Positions 1-6,822 of a DNA stretch of 12,486 nucleotides are shown here, piece by piece. A program made the translations under genes and the position numbers. Under the pieces are notes generated by a model. That model saw only the letters and a program-made list of their open reading frames with translations, had not been told where the DNA came from and did no database searches. Origin of the DNA: Candidatus Moraniibacteriota bacterium (GTDB taxonomy: Bacteria > Patescibacteriota > Minisyncoccia > JAHIHE01 > JAGLIN01); the NCBI GenBank assembly GCA_030641185.1, contig DAOWHY010000031.1, positions 1 through 12,486 on the forward strand, read 5' to 3'. How positions within the stretch are numbered: position 1 is the stretch's first letter; every line of letters starts with the position of its first letter.

Positions 1-192
1 CCAGATGAATTTAATAAAAAACTAATGGACTGGTTAATATGGTATAATACGGAAAGATACCACTGGAGTTTAGATTTAACTTCTCCTGTGGATTATATGA
101 TAAATAATAACTTATTGTCCAGAATGTGTTGGACTAATACAGACAGATTTTTTATTACGCATATAATACAAAATTGGGAGTTGTTCTTTTAA
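1..192 (+). CDS. Transposase/integrase core domain, C-terminal fragment (5' end outside window)
   Basis: Reading frame 1 is open from the first base to a TAA at 190-192 and gives 63 residues. It begins PDEFNKKLMDWLIWYN and continues TERYHWSLDLTSPVDYM. This is the familiar end of an rve-type (DDE) integrase core of IS481/IS3-like transposases: a helix after the catalytic Glu, then WYN-x2-R-x-H-x-SL and a P-x-DY segment. The catalytic DDE residues lie upstream of the window, so activity cannot be judged. Such enzymes cut and rejoin insertion-sequence ends. The inverted repeat just downstream (203-274) may belong to the same element. The family subgroup is not certain, and the protein could also be a phage-type integrase. 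Confidence 0.75.
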   Translation, partial: PDEFNKKLMDWLIWYNTERYHWSLDLTSPVDYMINNNLLSRMCWTNTDRFFITHIIQNWELFF

Positions 193-202
193 AAACAAAA
201 AA

Positions 203-274
203 TTCTGCGGCACTGGATGATTGTTAAATTAAAAATTGTATTTTGAATAATAGCAATTATCCGGCACCGCAGAA
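203..274. repeat. Long imperfect inverted repeat after the transposase gene
   Basis: Bases 203-226 pair with 251-274. There are 22 pairs (three of them G-T wobbles) and a two-base internal mismatch (C211/A266, A212/C265), closing a 24-base AT-rich loop. The ends read TTCTGCGG and CCGCAGAA. It begins 11 bases after the transposase stop codon, so it may be the subterminal or terminal structure of the insertion sequence or its transcription terminator. It has no U-tract directly after it. Confidence 0.7.
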
Positions 275-304
275 GAAGTCGTCTTGCCTAAACGGTGCTT
301 TTTT
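264..304 (+). terminator. Terminator-like hairpin that competes with the upstream stem
   Basis: GCACCG (264-269) is complementary to CGGTGC (293-298), which is followed by six T (299-304). A small inner stem AAGA/TCTT lies between the arms. The left arm is also part of the 3' arm of the 203-274 stem, so the two structures cannot form together. It may simply be the transposase terminator. The pairing is clear, but the function is inferred. Confidence 0.5.
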
Positions 305-347
305 GTCTTTGCATTATTAGGACAGAAAAGATGAGATAAGAATTATT

Positions 348-352
348 GGAGG
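348..352 (+). promoter_or_regulatory. Strong Shine-Dalgarno site (GGAGG) of the 120-residue orphan gene
   Basis: GGAGG lies 7 bases before the ATG at 360 and fixes that start. Most housekeeping genes in this window have no comparable site. Confidence 0.8.
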
Positions 353-359
353 AAAAGTT

Positions 360-722
360 ATGGAAGTAATAACAAAATCGCCAAAAGCGAAAAAGAAAAA
401 TGACTACAAAAAGGAAAGTCAGATTTCTAGTGCTTGGTATGAAGAAATTAATTCTTTGATGGAAGAAGCGACTGAAGCACTAAATAAAACAATCAGATGG
501 TCTGATTTGAGTAGAAGGGATGAGATCAAGAGAGAAACTGCAGGAATGAGCAAGGAACAGATAAAGAAGATAATAGAAAAGGACATAGAGAAGTATAGAA
601 AGGCAACTGATATCGTCAACCAGAAGATTGAAGTTGTTTATGGAAAGATGGAAGGCGTAGAAATAGAGGAATCAGAAATGACCATTACAAGCAGTCAGGA
701 GATCATTGACAATCTGTTTTAA
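360..722 (+). CDS. Orphan charged helical protein, 120 aa
   Basis: I do not recognise this protein. The ATG at 360 follows a GGAGG site at ideal spacing, and the frame runs to TAA at 720-722. It has no signal peptide or membrane segment. The N-terminus is Lys-rich (KSPKAKKKNDYKKE). Residues 20-100 are dominated by E, K, R, I and A and should be mostly helical, perhaps coiled-coil; an example is MSKEQIKKIIEKDIEKYRK. The C-terminus is acidic and ends in the hydrophobic EIIDNLF. The gene is monocistronic. It has a terminator-like hairpin upstream (264-304) and its own terminator downstream (758-788), and it converges on murA. I could not place a convincing promoter: TTGCAT (309-314) with TGAGAT (332-337) is only a weak match. 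A soluble accessory protein from lateral transfer, perhaps linked to the adjacent insertion-sequence end, is possible but unproven. Confidence 0.8.
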   Translation: MEVITKSPKAKKKNDYKKESQISSAWYEEINSLMEEATEALNKTIRWSDLSRRDEIKRETAGMSKEQIKKIIEKDIEKYRKATDIVNQKIEVVYGKMEGVEIEESEMTITSSQEIIDNLF

Positions 723-757
723 GAAAATCCTCAAAACAGATATAAAATTTATAACAA

Positions 758-788
758 AAAGCTGAGGACTTAAATCTCAGCTTTCTTT
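758..788. terminator. Intrinsic terminator between convergent orphan gene and murA
   Basis: AAGCTGAG (759-766) pairs perfectly with CTCAGCTT (776-783) around a 9-base loop, and A758-T784 extends the stem. On the + strand the stem runs into TTTCTTT. On the - strand it is followed by a run of five T. It probably serves both the orphan gene and murA. Confidence 0.8.
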
Positions 789-804
789 ATTATTATCGTT
801 AGTT

Positions 805-2067
805 TTAATTTTTTACTCTTTCAATCTCCGCGCCTAATTGTTGCAATTTCTCATCTATCTTTTCATAACCTCTGTCAATTTGTTCAACGCCGTAGATTTC
901 GCTTTTTCCTTTGGCGATCAAGGCGGCAATAATTAAAGATGCGCCGGCGCGGATGTCCATTCCGGTGATCTTATTTGCTTTAAGCGGAGTTGGTCCGAAA
1001 ATAAAGGCGCGATGAGGATCGGCAATTTCTATGTCCGCTCCCATTTTTTTTAATTCCTTGAGATGTCCCAGTCGTGATTCATAAAGCGGATCATGAACCA
1101 GGCTTTTTCCCTTTGCTTGAGTGAGTAATACTGACACCATCGGCTGAAGGTCGGTCGGAAAGCCGGGAAACGGCAGGGATTGAATTTTAGTCGCCTTAAG
1201 ATCAGAATTTGGTTTGATAATTACGCTGTTTGACTTTATCTCAAGATTAGCGCCAATTTCTCTTAATTTTTCCAAGAATAATTCCAAATGTCCAATGATA
1301 ACATTTTTTATTTCTATTTCGCTTTGAGTAGCAACACCCAGAACAGTGAAAGTTCCCGCTTCCAACGGATCTGAAATAACGGAATGATCAACGCCTTGAA
1401 GCTTTTTTTGTCCTTTGATCGTAATCAGATGAGTCCCGACTCCTTCAATTTCAACTCCCATTTTTTGCAAAATATTACCGGTGTCCTGAACTTGCGGTTC
1501 AGCGGCTGCTGTTTTAATGACAGTTGTTCCGGGAACCAAGCTGGCTGCCATCATCAAATTCTCTGTCGCGGTTACGGAAAATTCGCTTAAAATAACTTCT
1601 TTTCCCTGAAGGTTTTTAGCGTCAAAATAATAAAAATTATCTTTTTCATAAATTTCCGCTCCCAATTTTCTCAAAGCTTCAAGGTGCGAATCAATCGGCC
1701 TTAAACCGATCTTATCTCCTCCGGGATGGGGGATTTTGAATTTTTTAAATCGCGTCAACAGAGGACCAATCAAAAGAACTGAAATTCTCATTTTTTCCAC
1801 GGTGGAATAATCCATCTTCTCAGGATCAACTTTCGCGCCAGCTTTTATTTTTATCCTATTCTTTTCAATCCATTCAACTTCAGCGCCGATACTTTCCAAA
1901 ACCTTGATCAAATTAAAAACATCGGTTACCAGCGGCAAATTGCCAATAATGCATTCTTCTTCGGTAAGAAGCGTTGCCGCCAAAACAGGACCAGCAGCGT
2001 TTTTATACCCCCCGATTTCAACAGTTCCTTTGAGCGGTTTTCCGCCATTAATGATGAATTTTTGCAT
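805..2067 (-). CDS. murA: UDP-N-acetylglucosamine 1-carboxyvinyltransferase (MurA), Asp at the fosfomycin-target position
   Basis: MurA transfers enolpyruvate from PEP to UDP-GlcNAc, the first committed step of peptidoglycan synthesis, in the cytoplasm. The 420-residue length is typical of the EPSP-synthase-like two-domain fold. Visible landmarks are YKNAAG (K22, N23), EKMRIS (R94), PGGDKIGLRPID (115-126, R123), SVTATEN (164-170), the substrate-binding FPTDLQPM (D306) and RGYEK (R399). The residue that is Cys115 in E. coli, which fosfomycin alkylates, is here Asp118 (codon GAT, complement of 1714-1716). Asp at this position is known in Mycobacterium tuberculosis, Chlamydia and Borrelia MurA, where the enzyme still works but resists fosfomycin. 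The start is ATG at 2067 with no obvious SD. The gene is divergent from murG and shares its upstream promoter and repeat region. Confidence 0.97.
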   Translation of the reverse strand: MQKFIINGGKPLKGTVEIGGYKNAAGPVLAATLLTEEECIIGNLPLVTDVFNLIKVLESIGAEVEWIEKNRIKIKAGAKVDPEKMDYSTVEKMRISVLLIGPLLTRFKKFKIPHPGGDKIGLRPIDSHLEALRKLGAEIYEKDNFYYFDAKNLQGKEVILSEFSVTATENLMMAASLVPGTTVIKTAAAEPQVQDTGNILQKMGVEIEGVGTHLITIKGQKKLQGVDHSVISDPLEAGTFTVLGVATQSEIEIKNVIIGHLELFLEKLREIGANLEIKSNSVIIKPNSDLKATKIQSLPFPGFPTDLQPMVSVLLTQAKGKSLVHDPLYESRLGHLKELKKMGADIEIADPHRAFIFGPTPLKANKITGMDIRAGASLIIAALIAKGKSEIYGVEQIDRGYEKIDEKLQQLGAEIERVKN

Positions 2068-2161
2068 ATGTATTAAATTGTTATATTGTTAAATGGTTTC
2101 TACCCGGCTTTAGCCGAGGGTTCCTGTGGCTTTAGCCACGCGAATAAAAGTATTTTTTACC

Positions 2162-2191
2162 TTTCCAATAATTCTTTTTTAATGATATAAT
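2162..2191 (+). promoter_or_regulatory. Predicted sigma70-type promoter for murG
   Basis: A perfect TATAAT (2186-2191) is preceded by TGA, giving an extended -10 (TGATATAAT). TTTCCA (2162-2167) is a weak -35 at 18-base spacing. The start point would fall near 2198, leaving a leader of about 95 nt that contains the right arm of the repeat. Confidence 0.65.
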
Positions 2192-2214
2192 AGATTCAGG
2201 TTAGTGGCAAGCAA
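2187..2214 (-). promoter_or_regulatory. Predicted promoter for murA, overlapping the murG -10
   Basis: On the - strand TTGCTT (2214-2209) and TATTAT (2192-2187) are 16 bases apart. The -10 overlaps the murG -10 by five bases. The murA leader would be about 115 nt and would contain the left arm of the repeat. Confidence 0.5.
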
Positions 2215-2292
2215 ATCATTCTTAATTTATATTTTATTCGCGAGGTTAAAACCTCACAGACCCTCGGCTAAAGCCGGGTAGAAAATAATTTT

Positions 2293-3399
2293 ATGAAAAT
2301 ACTTTTAACAGGCGGTGGCACAGGCGGACACTTAATCCCTCTTTTGGGAGTTGTTTCTGAATTAAAAAAAATATGTATTGAAAAAAAAATAGAGAAACCG
2401 AAACTTTTACTCATTACTCCCGCCAGCAATTTTAATCAAAGTATTTCTGAAGCTGGAATCCAAATTAAAACGATCAAAGCGGGAAAGTTGCGCCGTTATT
2501 TTTCGTGGGAAAATTTGAAGGATATTTTCAAAATTCCAGTCGGCATAGTTCAGTCTCTTTATTATGTCTACAAGTTCAAACCAGATGTTGTTTTTAGCAA
2601 GGGCGGATTTGCCAGCGTTCCGCCGGTAATTGCTTCATGGATGCTAAGAGTGCCGATCGTCACGCATGAATCAGACATCGTTCCAGGACTTGCTAATCGC
2701 ATTATCGCCCGTTTTGCTTCCAAAATTCTCATCTCATTTTCCGCCGCTGAAAAATATTTTGATAAAGAAAAAACCGTTTTAACCGGAAATCCGATTAGAG
2801 GTGACATTAAGGATGGCAGTCGTGAAAACGCTCTTGAGTTCTTCAAGCTTTCTTCAGATCTGCCAACCGTTTTAATCTTCGGCGGAAGTCAAGGAGCGCA
2901 AAAAATAAATGAGTTAGTTTTGGAAATTTTACCAGAATTAACCAGGAAATGCCAAATTATTCATCAATGCGGAGATAAAAATTATGAGGAAATAAAAAAT
3001 AAGATCAGTAAATTAAAATTAAAATATCCAGAACGCTATCGCGTTTACCCTTTTATAAAAGAAGAAATGAAGGACGCTTACGCTTTGGCAGAAATAGTTA
3101 TCAGCCGCGCGGGAGCAAATAGTTTGGCGGAAATTGTTGCTTTGCAAAAGCCAAATATTCTCATTCCACTTTCCACTTCTGCCAACAATCATCAACCCGA
3201 AAACGCAAAATTTTTCGCCGAAAAAAACACTTCTTTGATAGTTGACGAAACTGTTGATAATTCGCAGGATTTGGCTGATGCCATTCTCAAGTTGTTGTCC
3301 GATAAAAATCTTCAAACTCAAATGAAACAAAATCTTTTAGAAATAGCGTCCCCGCAAAACGCTTCTCGGAAGATCGCGGATGAGATAGTTAGTATATAA
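2293..3399 (+). CDS. murG: UDP-GlcNAc:lipid-I N-acetylglucosaminyltransferase (MurG)
   Basis: MurG adds GlcNAc to lipid I to form lipid II at the inner face of the membrane, the last cytoplasmic step of peptidoglycan precursor synthesis. The 368-residue length fits the GT28/GT-B family. The N-terminal domain has the glycine loop GGGTGGH (7-13), the acceptor-side GGFASVPP (104-111) and THESDIVPGLAN (124-135). The C-terminal donor domain has TGNPIRGDI (164-172), the second glycine loop FGGSQGAQKIN (196-206), SRAGANSLAE with E280 at the UDP-GlcNAc contact position, and NNHQPENA (298-305). No frameshift or loss is seen. The start is ATG at 2293; only a weak GGGTAG inside the repeat arm precedes it, so there is no real SD. 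It is divergent from murA. A 9-base inverted repeat straddles its stop codon and a small terminator lies at 3445-3475. Confidence 0.97.
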   Translation: MKILLTGGGTGGHLIPLLGVVSELKKICIEKKIEKPKLLLITPASNFNQSISEAGIQIKTIKAGKLRRYFSWENLKDIFKIPVGIVQSLYYVYKFKPDVVFSKGGFASVPPVIASWMLRVPIVTHESDIVPGLANRIIARFASKILISFSAAEKYFDKEKTVLTGNPIRGDIKDGSRENALEFFKLSSDLPTVLIFGGSQGAQKINELVLEILPELTRKCQIIHQCGDKNYEEIKNKISKLKLKYPERYRVYPFIKEEMKDAYALAEIVISRAGANSLAEIVALQKPNILIPLSTSANNHQPENAKFFAEKNTSLIVDETVDNSQDLADAILKLLSDKNLQTQMKQNLLEIASPQNASRKIADEIVSI

Positions 3400-3422
3400 G
3401 TTAAGTATTTAAATATACTAAC
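3388..3422. repeat. AT-rich inverted repeat straddling the murG stop codon
   Basis: GTTAGTATA (3388-3396) and TATACTAAC (3414-3422) are perfect complements around a 17-base loop that begins with the murG stop codon. No U-tract follows directly. It may stabilise the 3' end of the mRNA; the function is unknown. Confidence 0.5.
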
Positions 3423-3444
3423 ATTTAAACAAATTTATAGTCTG

Positions 3445-3475
3445 AACTGTTTTACAGACAGTTTTTTATTTTTCC
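3445..3475 (+). terminator. Probable intrinsic terminator of murG
   Basis: AACTGT (3445-3450) pairs with ACAGTT (3458-3463) around a 7-base loop. A T-rich run continues to about 3473. The stem is only 6 bp, so termination may be partial. GTCTG (3440-3444) and CAGAC (3455-3459) form an alternative, mutually exclusive stem. Confidence 0.55.
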
Positions 3476-3536
3476 CAAACAAATAAAACCCAATAGAATA
3501 TTCTGCCCATATAAATATGTGAAATAATTTCTTTTG

Positions 3537-3607
3537 ACATCCTCATTTAAAGCGTAGGGTTTTTTTGACTAATTCTGCTTTAAATAGTATTATTTATAAA
3601 AGGATGT
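3537..3607. repeat. Nested inverted repeats around the lysS promoter
   Basis: ACATCCT (3537-3543) matches AGGATGT (3601-3607). Just inside, ATTTAAAGC (3545-3553) matches GCTTTAAAT (3577-3585). The lysS promoter lies within the nested pair. This could be an operator or the remains of a small mobile element. The rest of the murG-lysS gap (3400-3671) shows no gene. Confidence 0.5.
3565..3593 (+). promoter_or_regulatory. Predicted promoter of the lysS-serS operon
   Basis: TTGACT (3565-3570) and TATTAT (3588-3593) are separated by exactly 17 bases, each one mismatch from consensus. The start point would be near 3600, giving a leader of about 70 nt with no SD and no T-box motif. Confidence 0.7.
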
Positions 3608-3671
3608 GTTCAGCGAAGAGCAATATTAAGAATATTATTTATAATGATTTTGAACCAACTTAATCAAATTT

Positions 3672-5213
3672 ATGACAAACAAATTAAGACAAGCGCGGAT
3701 TGATAAATTGAACAAAATAAAAAAGGCGGGTATTGATCCGTATCCGGCAAAATGCGAAAGAACGCATATTATAAAACAGGTTCTTGATAATTTTGACAAG
3801 TTTTTTAAAGCAGAAAAAGAACTCGTTTTAGCGGGCAGAATAAGAATGATTAGAGCTCATGGCGGATTGACTTTTGCAAATATTGAAGACCAGAGCGGAC
3901 AGATCCAGCTGTTTTTTAAGCGTGATGAAATTGGAAAAGAAAAATACGAAACGCTTAAAAATTTAGATGTTGGCGACTTTATCGAAGTAAAGGGAATTTT
4001 ATTCACAACAAAAAGAGGGGAGCGGACTTTGAATATTAACGAATGTAAGATTTTAACTAAGTCGCTTTTGCCTTTGCCGGAAAAATGGCATGGGTTGCAA
4101 GACGAAGAAATAAGATACAGAAAAAGGTATCTTGATTTGGTAATGAATAAAGATATAAAAAATTTATTTGTCAAAAGAACTGAATTTATAAATAATATCA
4201 GGGAATATTTAAATGGCAATAATTATTCAGAAGTGGAAACTCCCGTTTTAGAAAAAATTCCTGGCGGCGCGGATGCCGAACCGTTTATCACACATCACAA
4301 TAAATTAGATATAGATTTATATCTTCGCATATCCCTGGAACTGCATCTAAAAAGATTAATGGTCGGCGGATTTGAAAAAATATATGAAATTGGAAAAGTG
4401 TTTAGAAACGAAGGCATAAGCACGCAACATCTTCAAGAATTTACAATGCTTGAATTTTATTGGGCTTACGCCGATTACGAAAAATTAATGAACTTCACGG
4501 AAGATTTTTACACGACTATTATTAAAGAAACTTTTGGCACTTTAAAAATTGAACATCAAAAACATATTTTAAATTTCAAGGCGCCATGGCCGCGAATTGA
4601 TTTTAGAGAAATCGTTTTGCGGGAATCTGGGGTTGATATTGACAAATATCCAACCAAAAAAGATATGCAGGGAGTTTTAAAAGAGAAGGGGATTAAAATT
4701 GACTTAAAAGCCGGGAGAGGAAGATTAATTGACCAACTATATAAAAAATTAGTCAGACCAAAATTAATTCAACCGTCTTTTCTTATAAACCACCCGCTTG
4801 ATATCTCTCCCTTAGCCAAAAAGAAAGATGATGACCGGACAAAAACTCAGAGGTTTCAAGTTCTTATTGCTGGAGCAGAAGTAGGGAATGCTTTTTCGGA
4901 ACTTAATGATTCAATAGATCAGAGAGAAAGATTTGAAATGCAAGATAAGTTGCGAGCTGAAGGGGATAAAGAGGCGCAAATGATGGATGAAGATTTTGTG
5001 GAAGCGCTTGAATATGGAATGCCGCCAACGGCTGGATTTGGCGTAGGTATTGATAGATTGTTTATGATTTTGGCCAATCAGGAAAATATCAGAGACACCG
5101 TATTTTTTCCAATGATGCGACAACCGAAACATTACAAATCAAAAGCAGAAATAGGAAAGTTTGAATTAAAAGGAGGAGAAGTTAAAATAAAACATAACAA
5201 AGCAATTAAATAA
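3672..5213 (+). CDS. lysS: Lysyl-tRNA synthetase, class II (LysRS)
   Basis: The enzyme charges tRNA-Lys with lysine in the cytoplasm. The 513 residues have the expected order: a short N-terminal helix (RQARIDKLNKIKKAGIDPYP), an OB-fold anticodon-binding domain (about 50-130), and the class II catalytic core. Motif 1 contains EVETPVLEKIPGGADAEPF (187-205), the lysine/ATP region DLYLRISLELHLKRLMVGG (215-233), motif 2 FRNEGIST (244-251) through EFTMLEFYWAYADY, and motif 3 GFGVGIDRLFMIL (455-467). The usual HNPEFT reads HLQEFT here, a mild deviation. After DTVFFPMMRQ (475-484) comes a basic tail of about 29 residues not found in most bacterial LysRS. A promoter lies at 3565-3593. No SD precedes the ATG. 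serS follows after 4 bases, so the two are probably co-transcribed. Confidence 0.97.
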   Translation: MTNKLRQARIDKLNKIKKAGIDPYPAKCERTHIIKQVLDNFDKFFKAEKELVLAGRIRMIRAHGGLTFANIEDQSGQIQLFFKRDEIGKEKYETLKNLDVGDFIEVKGILFTTKRGERTLNINECKILTKSLLPLPEKWHGLQDEEIRYRKRYLDLVMNKDIKNLFVKRTEFINNIREYLNGNNYSEVETPVLEKIPGGADAEPFITHHNKLDIDLYLRISLELHLKRLMVGGFEKIYEIGKVFRNEGISTQHLQEFTMLEFYWAYADYEKLMNFTEDFYTTIIKETFGTLKIEHQKHILNFKAPWPRIDFREIVLRESGVDIDKYPTKKDMQGVLKEKGIKIDLKAGRGRLIDQLYKKLVRPKLIQPSFLINHPLDISPLAKKKDDDRTKTQRFQVLIAGAEVGNAFSELNDSIDQRERFEMQDKLRAEGDKEAQMMDEDFVEALEYGMPPTAGFGVGIDRLFMILANQENIRDTVFFPMMRQPKHYKSKAEIGKFELKGGEVKIKHNKAIK

Positions 5214-5217
5214 AACT

Positions 5218-6471
5218 ATGTTAGACATAAAATTCATTAGAGAAAATCCAGAAGTTGTAAAGGAAGAAATTAGGAAAAGAAATATGAAAATTGACTTAGA
5301 TTCTTTTCTTAATTTAGATGAACAAAAAAGAAAACTCCAGCAGGAAGTGGAGGATTTAAGAAAAAAGCAGAATGAAGCGAATAAAACTTTATCTCAAAAC
5401 AAAGACGAGAAAATTTTATCTGAAATGAAAGAAATAAAAATAAAATTATCTGAGCTTGAACCGGAGTTAAAAAGTTTAGAGGAAAAAATAAAAAATATAT
5501 TATTAGAATTGCCGAATATAACGCATGAAAGCGTGCCTATTGGAAAGGACGAGAATGATAATGTTGTAATTAAAGGGTGGGGAGAAAAACCTGAATTTGA
5601 CTTTCAGCCAAAAGAGCATTACGAAATAGAAGCTGTAAAAAATTTAATCGACACTGAAAGAGGCGCGAAAGTTTCAGGCGCGAGGTTTTGGTATTTGAAA
5701 AGGGACTTAGCAAGACTTGAATTTGCTTTAATGCAATACGCTTTTGAATTTTATGCTAATAAAGGTTTTGAGCCGATGATTGTGCCGATGATCGTAAGAG
5801 AACAAGCAATGTACGGAACAGGGTTTTTTCCGGCGGATAAAAATGAAATATACAGCGTAAACGTTGATGACGATAATTTATTTTTAGTCGGCACGGCGGA
5901 AGTTTCTTTGGCGGCTTATCATATGAACGAAGTTTTAAATTTAGAAAAAGGATCTAAAAAATATATGGGCTATTCCAGTTGTTTTCGTCGAGAAGCGGGG
6001 ACTTACGGCAAAGACACAAAAGGAATTTTACGCGGTCATCAGTTTAATAAAATTGAAATGTTTATTTTTTGTAAACCGGAAGAGTCCTGGAGTTTATACG
6101 AGGATTTATTAAAATGCGCGGAAGAGTTTATGCAATCTTTGGGTTTGCACTATCAAGTTTTAAATATGTGCACCGGCGACATTGGCGCGCCGAACGCGAA
6201 AAAATATGATATTGAAACATGGATGCCTGGACAAAACAAATATCGCGAAACTAATTCTTGTTCTAACGATACTGATTTTCAAGCTCGTCGCTTAAATTGT
6301 AAATTCACCGATCAAGACGGTAAGAAAAAATTTGTCCACACTTTAAATAACACTGGCTGCGCTGATTTGCGTGTTTTGATTGCGATTCTTGAAAACTACC
6401 AACAAAAAAACGGCACCGTGATTGTGCCGGAAGTTTTGAGGAAGTGGGTGGGGAAGGGGAGGATAAGATAA
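5218..6471 (+). CDS. serS: Seryl-tRNA synthetase (SerRS)
   Basis: The enzyme charges tRNA-Ser (and tRNA-Sec where present) with serine. The 417-residue length is normal. Residues 1-10 (MLDIKFIREN) are the classic SerRS start. Residues 28-98 form the long antiparallel coiled-coil arm that grips the tRNA long variable arm. The catalytic core has motif 1 around 185-203 (MIVPMIVREQAMYGTGFF), the serine-binding GTAEVSL (225-231; the usual P after V is S), motif 2 from CFRREAGTYGKDTKG (255-269) to LRGHQFNKIEMF, CSNDTDFQARRLN (348-360), and motif 3 LNNTGCADLRVLIAILENYQ (376-395) with R385. NNTGCADLR is a variant of the commoner NG-S/T-G-A-V-G-R. The start is 4 bases after lysS with no SD; GGAGGAG at 5171-5177 is too far upstream to serve it. 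Translational coupling with lysS is likely. Confidence 0.97.
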   Translation: MLDIKFIRENPEVVKEEIRKRNMKIDLDSFLNLDEQKRKLQQEVEDLRKKQNEANKTLSQNKDEKILSEMKEIKIKLSELEPELKSLEEKIKNILLELPNITHESVPIGKDENDNVVIKGWGEKPEFDFQPKEHYEIEAVKNLIDTERGAKVSGARFWYLKRDLARLEFALMQYAFEFYANKGFEPMIVPMIVREQAMYGTGFFPADKNEIYSVNVDDDNLFLVGTAEVSLAAYHMNEVLNLEKGSKKYMGYSSCFRREAGTYGKDTKGILRGHQFNKIEMFIFCKPEESWSLYEDLLKCAEEFMQSLGLHYQVLNMCTGDIGAPNAKKYDIETWMPGQNKYRETNSCSNDTDFQARRLNCKFTDQDGKKKFVHTLNNTGCADLRVLIAILENYQQKNGTVIVPEVLRKWVGKGRIR

Positions 6472-6589
6472 AAATAAAGATTTAGATTCTATGAATATAA
6501 GCGTTCCAATAGACTCTAAAATTGAAATTCATTCTGAAATAGAAACCATGACAGATTTAGCGTTATTAGGATTGCGAAAGAATTATTGT

Positions 6590-6618
6590 TTGATAATTAT
6601 AAATAAATTTGTTATACT
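6590..6618 (+). promoter_or_regulatory. Predicted promoter of the small-ORF/HEPN-like pair
   Basis: TTGATA (6590-6595) and TATACT (6613-6618) are 17 bases apart. A TGT before the -10 makes an extended -10. The start point would be near 6625, about 22 bases before the ATG at 6647. This separates the pair from the lysS-serS operon. The rest of the 6472-6646 gap shows nothing convincing. Confidence 0.7.
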
Positions 6619-6646
6619 GTAATAGAAATAATTTAATATAAAAAAT

Positions 6647-6817
6647 ATGAAAACTCGCAATAAAAACGGGCAATTTGCTGCCAAAAGGAAAGATACAAAA
6701 ATAGAAACCATTGAGAAAAAATACAATGTTAATTTGGGTGTGCGTTCTGATATGAAATTAGGTAATTTCTTGAAAAAGAAAGGATATAAATCCCTTTCCG
6801 AAATGTTAAGAAAATAA
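6647..6817 (+). CDS. Small basic protein, 56 aa, upstream of HEPN-like gene
   Basis: ATG at 6647 opens a 56-codon frame ending in TAA at 6815-6817. The protein is basic (MKTRNKNGQFAAKRKDTK...). A compact C-terminal half includes VNLGVRSDMKLGNFLKKKGY (28-47) and ends KSLSEMLRK. The GVRSDM...L...KGY-SLS-ML pattern looks like a real small fold rather than random sequence, but I cannot name the family. The gene lies about 22 bases from a good promoter, has no SD, and ends 5 bases before the next ORF. The tight pairing with a HEPN-like gene suggests an antitoxin or partner role, which is inference. It could instead be an unrelated small DNA- or RNA-binding protein. Confidence 0.65.
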   Translation: MKTRNKNGQFAAKRKDTKIETIEKKYNVNLGVRSDMKLGNFLKKKGYKSLSEMLRK

Positions 6818-6822
6818 TTATT

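Larger units (their letters stand above)
2097..2284. repeat. REP-like composite inverted repeat between murA and murG
   Basis: Two perfect 25-base arms (2097-2121 and 2260-2284) are reverse complements. Each arm contains its own small hairpin, CGGC-TTTA-GCCG or its complement. Inside them are two further arm-specific hairpins, GTGGC-TTTA-GCCAC (2127-2140) and GAGGTT-TT-AACCTC (about 2242-2255), and then the shared sequence CGCGAATAAAA and its complement (about 2139-2149 and 2232-2242). Tandem GGCTAAAGCC-type palindromes of this kind resemble REP/BIME elements mobilised by Y1 (RAYT) transposases. No such transposase is present here. The right arm ends 8 bases before the murG ATG. Confidence 0.85.

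Noticed and set aside
2097..2284. CRISPR array or tandem repeat in the murA-murG gap
   Set aside because: The repeats are inverted, not regularly spaced direct repeats, and no spacers or cas genes are present.
3534..3560. TTGACA at 3534 as an upstream lysS promoter
   Set aside because: The only -10-like sequence (TAGGGT) is poor and at 15-base spacing. The promoter at 3565-3593 is far better.
3594..3671. T-box or other riboswitch in the lysS leader
   Set aside because: The leader is too short and lacks the AGGGTGG-type T-box sequence and a terminator before lysS.
5171..5177. GGAGGAG near the lysS 3' end as the serS ribosome binding site
   Set aside because: It lies 40 bases before the serS ATG, far outside useful spacing, and no start codon follows at 5-10 bases. 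It encodes the lysS tail.
6491..6622. A 43-codon + strand ORF (MNISVPIDSKIEIHSEIE...) between serS and the 56-residue ORF
   Set aside because: No SD, no recognisable fold, and its 3' end overlaps the predicted promoter at 6590-6618. It may be a gene remnant, but I cannot support it as a gene.
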